This document shows, one piece after another, positions 48,827-60,412 of a stretch of 64,000 nucleotides of DNA (its first letter is position 1; each line of letters begins with the position of its first letter). The DNA comes from Paraspadella gotoi (lineage: Eukaryota > Chaetognatha). Made by a program: the position numbers and the translations under genes. The notes beneath the pieces are model-generated. The model searched no databases and was not told the DNA's origin. It saw only the letters and a list, made by a program, of their open reading frames with translations. Location of the stretch: assembly GCA_051294375.1 (NCBI GenBank), contig CM119270.1, forward strand, positions 13,673,833 to 13,737,832. Direction: 5' to 3'.

Positions 48827-51800
48827 AAAGAAAGAAAGAAGAAGAAAGAAAGACAGACAGACAGACAGAAGAGAAAAATTAAAAAAAGACATACTTACCC
48901 TCTCCCAGGCAACAACGCCCCCACGTTAGTATACATTAGCACACGCGATCTTCAGCAAGTCGCTCTCGTCGGCGAAGCGTCTGACGTCGCGTGGCAACGT
49001 GATCGAGGACGTCGTCGACTTGAGCTCCGACGGAAACGCGGGCTGATTCCGCGCCAGACGCGAGGGGAAGGGAGATGGGCGTGTCCAGGCTGGCGTCGCC
49101 CATTGAGACGTCGATGGCGTTGACTTGGAGGATCACGTTGGAGGAAGAGTAGTACTGCTCGGTTCAACGGTTGGCGATGGGGCGAAGGAATTGGGGATTT
49201 TTTTAATGAGTTTGCTATTCGTGGTTGTTTTTGTTGTTATGTTTGTTTTTTTTGTAATTGGATGTTTTAATTGTTCATTTTTTTAGTGTTTTCGTTGTTT
49301 TTTTTTTATCGATTGATCTTATATAAAAATTGTCGTGGTTCTTCTTGTATTTGTGGTTGTTCTTGTTCTTGTTGCCGCGGTTTTTTGTTTTTGTTTTTTT
49401 TTCGTTTGTTGGTTCGTCTTCAAGAGGAAATGAAAAATAATCTTGTGAAGAATTTCCAACAAGGGTCGAAAAAAAGCGTTGGGTTCTTCTAAAAAATGTT
49501 CCCAAAAAATATCCCCACTTCCCCCCTTTCCCACTTCACCCCCCCACAACCCCACTCCACCTCCGCTCCTTTAATGGTCTGATTAGCGAGGAGAAACGAC
49601 TCCCGCTCCAGCGACGTCGTCAGATTCAGCGCCGCCAGCGACTTTTCCTCTTCGTCGAGACTCGACATGAGCTCCACTTTGGGCGGCGCCGTGAGTCGAC
49701 TGCCGACTTCCACGAGATTGCCCGTGATCTGAAGGGGAGAGAGATGGAGAGAGGGCGGAGGATGGGGTGGGCGAAGGGTTAAATCAAAGGTATTCATTGA
49801 CCACTTTTCCGTTCCGTTAGTAGTTTTCAGAAAAGCTACAGTATTTCAGATAAAGTCATGTGATCAATCCACCAATTAATTCACTGAATTCATGCATGGT
49901 TAGCTTCTCGTTCCCCCATTGAGCATCCCCCATTGAGCAACCTCCGTGAAAATCTCCAGATCCAATTATCACGTCGGCCGGCCAGTGACGACCAATCACG
50001 TAACAAGTAATCAGGGGGATTGGTTAAAACCGCTCACCTTGTCGACCAAATGGTATTTTTTCTCCTCTTCCTCTAAAGCTTCTATCTCGAACTGAACTTT
50101 TCCCACTACGCTGGGCAGGATGTTGCAGACGCGGACGATGTCTTGGGCCGTCTTCAGATTTCCTGGAGATGAGTTTGAGTTGACATTGTTAAATTTGTAT
50201 GAGAAAAAAAAAATCGGATAAAAGGAGAGGAATTAATGGCAGAAAATAACTTTCCCAACCCGTTTTTTTGTTAAAGGTTGGGAGGAGAAGATTGGAGAGT
50301 TCCTCGACAGAGGCGCCTGCGTCTTCGAGGATGTCGACGATGCGATCGAGTTCGACGGCGACGCACGCCGCTGAAGTCGGGGCCCGTCGGGTCGAAACGG
50401 GCCGCGCGCGTCGGGCCGGGCACGCAGCGCCAAGTGGGCACGAAACCGTCGAACCTTAGTGAAAATGAATGAATCGATCAATCAATCGATCAATCGATGA
50501 AAAAAAATTAGTTCGTCAATCAATCAATCAAATTTATCCGCGTCCCTCACCGATCTTCCCCTTCGGGCAGAGTCCGTAGGACAGGCAGAGCCCAAGCGTA
50601 CGGACTTCCACGTCCGTCCCGTCTCCCCGTCCTTTGTCTGGAATATCCTCGACGACGTCGTCGTCACCGCGTTGGTCGGAGGCGTCGTCACGAAGTGGTG
50701 CGGCTCGCGTCACGGCCGGCGCCTCGTAGACGGGAATGTCGATCCCGTCTTACGATTCAAGTGATTTCGTGAGGGAGGAGAGCAGAGGGGGGGGGGGGGG
50801 AAGGAGGAAGAGTGAAATGGAAGAAAAATAATGTTGTTCTTGTTTGAGTTTTTATTTTATTTATTATTTATAAGATTTTTTTTTCAATTCTCTACTTAAA
50901 TTTATTTAGATAAAATTATCCCACATTATTTCTTAATATTTTAATAATCCACGACGACGACGGATAATGACGATGTCCGTCAGTTTCACCAATCATTTTA
51001 CCTCTGCTGAAATATTCGCAAATGAATCCTTTATCGGTTCCCTTGTAGGCGCAAGGGAAATCGGCCACTCCGTAACCGGAACCCTTTCGTCGTCGTCGTT
51101 TGTTGTTGTCATCGTCGTCGCTTTTGTCGCGGCGATAGCGGACGGCGGCGCATTGATCGGCCCCGCGAGAGGGCTCTTCGGGTTCCCAGGCGCGAAAGCT
51201 CTCGCTCCTGATTCGATGGAGACAATTTCGTGATGCGTAATATTTAGTTATTGTTTGATTATTTGAAATATATTATTGATTCGAGTATTATTGTATTATT
51301 GTATTCGAGTCCACAGAACCTACACACTGGGCCTACACAGTGGGACACCTTATTTATTTCATTTATTTACGGGTACTTGTTTATTTTTGAATTATTTATT
51401 TACGTATTAGTGGATTAATTTTATTGATGGCTTCATTATTTATTTGTTATTTGATATAATCGTTGAATTTCTGGGATTTGACTGATTCAATGAAGGATTG
51501 AAAGGGTGAGTGTGTGAGATTGATTGACCGTTTTTAAATAGATTGAATTTTATGTATTCATTTGATTGATTGTATGATTTAATTGTTTGATTGACTTCTA
51601 CCTGTCGTTCAACCATATGTACTCCTCGTTCCTCGGTAGCCGATACAATCCGATCCAAAATCTTGAGTCGGAAACGCCCCCGTCCGTTGGACGAGGCGAT
51701 GTCACTCAACCAGTCCTCCTCAGTTGACGTGAACATGGAGGTAAAGGATGGTCGCTAGGGAACCTGAAAAAAAAAAAAAAAAAGGGATCGGTAACGGATT

Positions 51801-54800
51801 CGGCCATCTTCCGGAAGCGCGCCCGTTTCAGCTTATATTCAGAATTAAAGTTGTTTTTAGCTTTTAAAGATTAGGTTAGGGGTTAGAATTTTGCTGAAGG
51901 GATTAGTTGGGATTTTGTTATTTTGAGTTAGGAGATAAATTTAGGAACTGGTGTTAAGAAATTAGGGATGGGAAATATGGATTTAGCTCGGGTCGGGAAT
52001 AAAGCTGAGGGATTAGTTGAAGCATTTTTAAAATATTCGGCTCTTAGATATTAAGGTTAAAACTAAATTCTGTCATTGAGGAACAGAAAACGTGGCGCAT
52101 TCGGGAATAGGTGCAACGGAGTTATTTTTTCTTACTTTTTAAGTAAAAAAACGACGCAGGGTGCACGGCGCGGGGTGACGAAGAGAGTTGGGAAATTAAT
52201 TAAGAATTCCAAAAGGAACTCTTCTTGACGTATACCTCCCTTTCCCTTGCAAGTCTTCTGCGCTTCTAGCCAGTTCGGACAGGTTCGTCCGAAGCTGCAG
52301 AAGTTGATCTCGTAGCAGACGCCACCCACCAGACGCTGGTGGTCGCTCTTGCAGCGCAGGAGGTCCGCGTCTGCGGGGAGAACAAGAAGAACGATTAATT
52401 CAATTTTATTTATTAAAATTAATTGGCAATTATCAAAATGTCGGAAGAATACCCAAATTATGGAATATTAGATCTTGAAAAGAAGTTTCATTCGAAACGT
52501 GGTCTATATGAATAAATAGAAGCATGATAAAGGTTTTGGATCCGAGCGATTTGATTGATAGATTTAACTTTCGCTAATTTCTACAAACAAAGGAACATCT
52601 CTCACTGTCGACGCAGGCGTGGCGAACTTTAAGTCGAGGCCTCGCGACTTCCGTTCGGTTCGCCTCTTCGCAAAACGAAGGGAACAAGTTGGACAACGGG
52701 AGGTGAGTTCCCGAATCTCCGTCGATGCCGCTGTTGCAGTAGGGATTCCCTTGACATCTGGTAATGATGGAGAGAAGGTTGGGGTTGGACGGGTTGCAAT
52801 TTAGCAGAAACAAAAATGTGAGGCTTCGACTCGACAAAACCAATCATCGAAGGTATCTATGTACATATGAGTACATAGTTTTTTTTGCGAAAATTGGTTT
52901 ATAATTAATCAATTAGTCTTTTCCTTTACTCATGGCAAGAAATATTAAATTAACCACTCATATTGAAACCAATCGTCTTTCTTTTTCCTAAAATAACGTC
53001 TCTCTCTGCCCATTACGTAATTAAATATAAAATAAATTATAATTAAATCTAATAAAATATATTAAACTTTTATATATTCGTTTTAAAATTTAGTCTAATT
53101 TAGTCTAAAATATAACTTTACCCTATATTAAGATTAGGTTATGTGTATGATTATTTTATGAATATATTTACTTATTTACTCCTAAAAAACAATATATATA
53201 TATATATTTAACTTTCTCGACATGTTTGTTTTGGTCTTTATTTTAAAACTTTCGACAAGTACAACTTTAAGCAATAAATGACCTTGGCAATAGGGTTCCG
53301 ATAACCGTTAATTTTTGAGAAATTTCGCTTAACCGTTAAAACTAATATTTTTAACGGTTAACCGTTAAAATCGGTTAATTTTATAATTTAACTTTTAGAG
53401 AGGAAAACAATTTATTGTTTTGTTTCAACGAATTTTTAGGATATTTTTTCGGACATGTTTCCACTGTACAATTAGAGTCTTCATCAGCAATGCTGCTCTG
53501 ATGCTGCAATGCTGATGAAGACTCTAATTGTAGAGTTGNNNNNNNNNNNNNNNNNNNNNNNNNNNNNNNNNNNNNNNNNNNNNNNNNNNNNNNNNNNNNN
53601 NNNNNNNNNNNNNNNNNNNNNNNNNNNNNNNNNNNNNNNNNNNNNNNNNNNNNNNNNNNNNNNNNNNNNNNNNNNNNNNNNNNNNNNNNNNNNNNNNNNN
53701 NNNNNNNNNNNNNNNNNNNNNNGAATCTACCTATGATAATTTAGCTAATCAGATAATGCATCATGAGAAATCTTATTTATCAAACTTTTTTTTTGCCTCA
53801 TAGCATAATAAAAATATATAAAAAGAACAAAGAAAGAAAAACCATAATGTAATTCTAATTTTTCTCTCTTTCTCTTTTTCTTTCGTTATATCTCTTCATT
53901 ATTTTTCTAGTTGTTAGTTTCTTGAACGCTTGTTTTCTGTTTTTATTTTTTCATAAGCCATAACCATAAATATAAATCATGAATAATAATTTTTTGATTG
54001 AAAGTTTGATTGATCGATTGATCCAAAGATTTATTGATTATTAAATATTTTTTTCAGTTTTATTAAAAAATATATCATGATTGAAGTATAGTTTTAGTTA
54101 GGCTTAATGTCCATTTTAAGATTAGTTCATTCTATTATTAATTTTTTTTATTACATTTATTTTTATTTAGTTTTTTTAAATAATTTTTTCATTCATTCTG
54201 GTTTTATTTCATTTGCTTCTTTGTTTTTTTAAAGAGTGAAATAAAAAAATAGCAAAATAGGATATATTATTTTATATAAGAATTTAATTTGCAAAAAAAT
54301 GTATGCAATTATTTGCATGTGCATATATATTATATTTCAATATATTCTTTGATGTAAATGCATAAAATTAATTGAAAGGAAAAATGAAAAAAAAATTGGG
54401 AGAAAATAAGTAAGAAAAAGAAAAAAATAACTGTTAACGGTTATCGTAACCCTACTTGGCAATTGTCTCCGAATATCTCGTTCATTGCGTACACNNNNNN
54501 NNNNNNNNNNNNNNNNNNNNNNNNNNNNNNNNNNNNNNNNNNNNNNNNNNNNNNNNNNNNNNNNNNNNNNNNNNNNNNNNNNNNNNNNNNNNNNCTCAGC
54601 TTTATCCCCGACCCGAGCTAAATCCATATTTCCCATCCCTAATTCTTAACACCAGTTCCTAAATTTATCTCCTAACTCAAAATAAACCAAAATCCCAAAA
54701 CTTAATCCTTAACCAAAATTCTAACCCCTAACCTAATCTTTAAAGCTAAAAACAACTTTAATTCTGAATATAAGCTGAAACGGGGCGCTTCCGGAAAAGA

Positions 54801-57675
54801 TGGCCGAATCCGTTACCGTCCCTTTTTTTTTTTTTTTTTCAGGTTCCCTAGCGACCATCCCTTACCTCCATGTTCAGCGTCAACTGGAGGACTGGTTGAG
54901 TGACATCGCCTCGTCCAACGTGACGGGGGCGTTTCCGACTCAAGATCTTTGGATCGGATTGTATCGGCTACCAGGGAACGAGGAGTACATATGGTTGAAC
55001 GACAGGTAGAAGTCAATCAAACAATTAAATCATACAATCAATCAAATGAATACATAAATTAATCTATTAAAACGGTCAATCAAATCTCACACACTCACTC
55101 TTTCAATCCTTCATTGAATCAGTCAAATCCAGAAATTCAACGATTATATCAAATAACAAATAAATAATGAAGCCATCAATAAATTAATCCACTAATACGT
55201 AAATAAATAATTCAAAAATAAACAAGTACCGTAAATAAATGAATAAATAAGGTAGCCCACTGTGTAGGCCCAGTGTGTAGGTTCTGTGGACTCGAATACA
55301 ATAATACAATAATACTCGAATACAATAATATATTTCAAATAATCAAACAATAACTAAATATTACGCATCACGAAATTGTCTCCATCGAATCAGGAGCGAG
55401 AGCTTTCGCGCCTGGGAACCCGAAGAGCCCTCTCGCGGGGCCGATCAATGCGCCGCCGTCCGCTATCGCCGCGACAAAAGCGACGACGATGACAACAACA
55501 ACGACGACGACGAAAGGGGTTCCGGTTACGGATGGGCCGATTTCCCTTGCGCCTACAAGGGAACCGATAAAGGATTCATTTGCGAATATTTCAGCAGAGG
55601 TAAAATGATTGGTGAAACTGACGGACATCGTCATTATCGTCGTCGTCGTCGTCGTGATTATTAAAATATTAAGAAATAATGTGGGATAATTTTATCTAAA
55701 TAAATTTAAGTAGAGAATTGAAAAAAAAATCTAATAAGAAAAAATTTGAGCAAAACTCAAACAAGAACAACATTATTTTTCTTCCATTTCACTCTTCCTC
55801 CTTCCCCCCCCCCTGCTCTCTCCCCTCACGAAATCACTTGAATCGTAAGACGGGATCGACATTCCCGTCTACGAGGCGCCGGCCGTGACGCGACCCAACT
55901 TCGTGACGACGCCTCCGACCAACGCGGTGACGACGACGTCGTCGAGGATATGTCCAGACAAGACGGACGGGGAGACGGGACGGACGTGGAAGTCCGTACG
56001 CTTGGGGTCGTCCTCCTACGGACTCTGCCCGAAGGGGAAGATCGGTGAGGGACGCGGATAAATTGATTGATTGATTGACTGAACTAATTTTTTTCATCGA
56101 TTGATCGATTGATTGATCGATTCATTCATTTTCACTAAGGTTCCGACGGTTTCGTGCCCACTTGGCGCTGCGTGCCCGGCCCCGACGGCGCGGCCCGTTT
56201 CGACCCGACGGGCCCCGACTTCAGCGGCTGCGTCGCCGTCGAACTCGATCGCATCGTCGACATCCTCGAAGACGCAGGCGCCTCTGTCGAGGAACTCTCC
56301 AATCTTCTCCTCGAATACCAACGTGGATTTATTTCTCTGCATTAATTCCTCTCCTTTTATCCATTTTTTTTTTCTCATACAAAATTTAACAATGTCAATC
56401 AAACTCATCTCCAGGAATCTGAAGACGGCCCAAGACGTCCGCGTCTGCCAACATCCTGCCCAGCGTAGTGGGAAAAGTTCAGTTCGAGATAGAAGCTTTA
56501 GAGGAAGAGGAGAAAAAAACCATTTGGTCGACAAGGTGAGCGTTTTAACCATCCCCCTGATTACTTGTTACGTGATTGGTCGTCAACTGGCGGCCGACGT
56601 ATAATTGGACTGGAGATTCACGGAGTTGCTCAATGGGGATGCTCAATGGGGGAACGAGAACTAACCATGCATGATCTCAGTGAAATTAATTGGGGAGTTG
56701 ATCATGACTTATTCTGAAATACTGTAGCTTTTCTGAAACTACTAACGGAACGGAAAAGTGTCAATGAATACCTTGATTTAACCCTTCGCCCACCCCATCC
56801 TCTCCCCTCTCTCCATCTCTCTCCCCTTCAGATCACGGGCAATCTCGTGGAAGTCGCAGTCGACTCACGGCGCCGCCAAAGTGGAGCTCATGTCGAGTCT
56901 CGACGAAGAAGGAAAATCGCTCGGCGCGCTGAATCTGACGACTCGCTGGAGCGGAGTCGTTTCTCCTCGCTATCAGACCATTAAAGGAGCGAGGTGGAGT
57001 GGGGTTGTGGGGGGGAAGTGGGAAAGGGGGAAGTGGGGATATTTTGGACATTTTTAGAAGAACCCAACGCTTTTTCGACCCCTGTGAAACTTCCACAAGA
57101 TATTTTCTATTTCCTCTTGAACGAACCAACAAACGAAAAAAAAACAAAAAACAACCGCGGCAACAAGAACAGAGAACAACCACAAATTCAAGAAGAACCA
57201 CGACAATTTTATATAAATCAATCGATAAAAAAAACAACGAAAACAACTAAAAAATGGACAATTAAAACATCCAATACAAAAAAAACAAACAAACAACAAA
57301 AACCACCACGTAATAGAAACTCATTAAAAAATCCCCAACTCTTCGCCATCCGCCAACCGTTGAACCGAGCAGTACTACTCTTCCTCCAACGTGATCCTCC
57401 AAGTCAACGCCATCGACGTCTCAATGGGCGACGCCAGCCTGGACACGCCCATCTCCTTCCCCTCGCGTCTGGCGCGGAATCAGCCCGCGTTTCCGTCGGA
57501 GCTCAAGTCGACGACGTCCTCGATCACGTTGCCACGCGACGTCAGACGCTTCGCCGACGAGAGCGACTTGCTGAAGATCGCGTTGCTAATGTATACTAAC
57601 GTGGGGGCGTTGTTGCCTGGGAGAGGGTAAGTATGTCTTTTTTTAATTTTTTCTCTTTGTCTGTCTGTCTGTCTG

Positions 57676-57770
<95 letters not shown>

Positions 57771-60369
57771 CACATACTTTTTCCCCCTTTTATTTATTTC
57801 TTTTTAAATTTGTTTTTTCTTCCACTCGCCACTACTACTTCAGAACGCCCCAAGGCCTTCAAGAACGCGTCAACTCATTCGTCATTACAGCCGACGTCAA
57901 CTCTCCAGAGGCGGAGGTCTCTTTCGACGCGCAGGATCCCGTCGTCGTCGTGCTGGAGCATCTGAAGCCGTCGGACTCCAAACCAGTCTGCGCGTTTCTT
58001 AACGTCACCGCCAGGTTTAGTATTAAAAGGCGTTCTGAACTCAGCGTTTTTGATCGTTTGTATGTTGTCTATGTCTGTCTTTCTCTCCATGATTCTGTCT
58101 GTCTGTCTGTCTGTCTATCTCTCTCTCTCCTGAATAGCTATCTTCAGCCCAAAATCATTTACCAAAAACTATTCCACTGATTATGCAGGCCGATGAGTTG
58201 GGAAACGAGCGGATGCTTTTTAGTGACTCACAATCGAACTCACTCCGTCTGCGCTTGCCTTCACCTCACCAACTTCGCCATTTTGATGGACACGACTGGA
58301 GCATACAAGTTGTTATGGCATTTATATTTGTTGGACCGCATCACAGAGAATAAAANNNNNNNNNNNNNNNNNNNNNNNNNNNNNNNNNNNNNNNNNNNNN
58401 NNNNNNNNNNNNNNNNNNNNNNNNNNNNNNNNNNNNNNNNNNNNNNNNNNNNNNNTCTTAAAAATACGTGAAAAAAGACTATCTATTTTCATTGACGCTT
58501 CTCCAATATAAATTTTGCTTTCGACTGCAATATGCAAATTGTTTTTAATCGGTTCGACCGTCAAAAAGTCCTTGCCTTTTAAGTTTTCTCTGGCGATTAG
58601 GTGATTTGAACGACGCGAACAATATATTCTCTCATAGATATCATTTAAATTTTATTTGGACGGACTTTGTATCGGCCATAGCGGAATTTCACTCCTACTT
58701 GTTTGAGTTAAGGATCGCTCTGATTCGGAACGAAACTTTGTATCATCACTTCCCAGACACTCACCTCTCCTTCAAAACTCTCAACGCGTTCCAGGCGTAG
58801 CATCTTCCGGCCTTCCCCTCGCCGGAACAGTCGCCTAAATCCGCCGCTCCCCCTGCCGATCCTCCAGCCGCCTCCGACGGGAACAGGCCGTCCTCGTTGC
58901 CGAAGGCGGCGAAATCGATTCGTAACATTTGACGTCGATCGTCGCAGCGAAGTTCGAAGGGGGAAGAGGAGCAAAAAATGGAGGATCGGGGAGGAGAAGG
59001 AGCTGGGAGGACAGGGAAAGTGGGAAGTGGGGGAAAGTAGAGCGAAGTTTTCGACGAATATCTTTGCGAATTAGGAGTCATCTTCAACTCGACAACAACA
59101 ACAAAAAAAAAAAAGGCTGAGATGATTTTGCAGCGTATCATGATATTTCTTCGCTCCTCAATCGTGAATATTAAACTATTAATATACTATATTAAGGTAT
59201 ATTAATATATTAATATTAATATACCTAAAATAACTAGTGTGTAGCGGTAGTATTTCATACCCTGCTACTTGTCCGAGAAACAGCAGCACCTATGGCGTAG
59301 GAGGTAGCTCGAGCTCATCCCAACCCAAAGGACTCGGGTTCGCCCGTTGCTGATTCAAACAAGTAAAAGCGGGACGGGGCGTCTAACCCACCTCTTGTGA
59401 CGGACTACAACCCGATCTGAAGTTCGGGACCTTGTGTGCAATGGAGGGTGAACTACTGCTCGCGGCTTCGTTCCATATGATATGTGTATTTTAAAGCCTC
59501 TCAAAATTTCCAATCCACGCACTCACCCTCGACTTTGTTCTTGCAAAAATATCCCTGCGCGTCCTCGTCGCACTCGCACTGGTAGGCGTACTTTGATGCC
59601 GGCGGCATCTCCATTTGACAGATGACCGACAGGTGCGACTTACACCTGCTCTGGCGAAGGCGCTGACACGAGAAAGAAGGAGGCGAAAAAGAAGTAAAAT
59701 TTTATTCAAGACAAAACATAAAAACGCCGTTTTTTTTTGTTTTATGGAATTCAACATAGTTAATTGGAGTAAAATAAAATATTCACTCATCGTTTTTGTT
59801 TTTCAGTGACTTCTACGAAGGAGCCACACTTTGAAATATAGTTTTTTGCGTTATAGTTCTGAAACGTACCTAATATTCGCTATATTAGGGCCAATGGGGT
59901 GGGTCAGAAGTTTGATTTGGGAACCTTCCCAAATGAAATTTCATACATTTCTGAGAAAACTTTCAATGGACCAAAATTTTCTAAAATGGCTAGAAGCACT
60001 AGTAATTAATTTTTTAATATTTATTTATAGATTTTTAAATTTTTTTATTTTTAAAAGCAGATTCAGATAGCTTATTTTGTAGATACGAAATTAGATAAGG
60101 TAAATATTATCTACCTTATCTGATTTCGAACAACCAGCGCTTCGCTCTCGGCACCTCCAGAGCCGCCCTACCACCGACTCTGCCAGAAAATCACCCCTTA
60201 CTTTCTCATCCATCGATGCTGAGAGACAGGATCTCATCGGTTGCTTCTCCTCTGGATTTTGACCCAAAGACGCAAAGTCGACGCCTTCCTCTGTGGACGA
60301 CCATTTCCATCCGATGGATCCCCAGGAACCGTCCGTCCAAAACTCTGGGAGTCGATTTAATTGTCATCG

Positions 60370-60412
<43 letters not shown>

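Larger units (their letters stand above)
53280..54465. mobile_element. Putative inverted-repeat element spanning an assembly gap
   Basis: CCTTGGCAATAGGGTTCCGA followed by TAACCGTTAA at the left is mirrored by TTAACGGTTATCGTAACCCT and ACTTGGCAAT at the right. Repeated AACCGTTAA words at 53310-53390 resemble subterminal motifs of DNA transposons. The interior contains 184 N, so coding capacity is unknown. It lies in the large latrophilin intron. Confidence 0.4.

Noticed and set aside
57633-57965. Proteins made of SFFL or KERK repeats (also 48572-48892, 61650-62067)
   Set aside because: These are translations of CTTT/AAAG microsatellites. The real GAIN exon lies beside them.
54595-58355. A plus-strand GAIN/C-type lectin gene antisense to the latrophilin gene
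   Set aside because: It is the reverse complement of 48183-52009 bounded by placeholder gaps. It adds no new exons and the surrounding gene splices across it.
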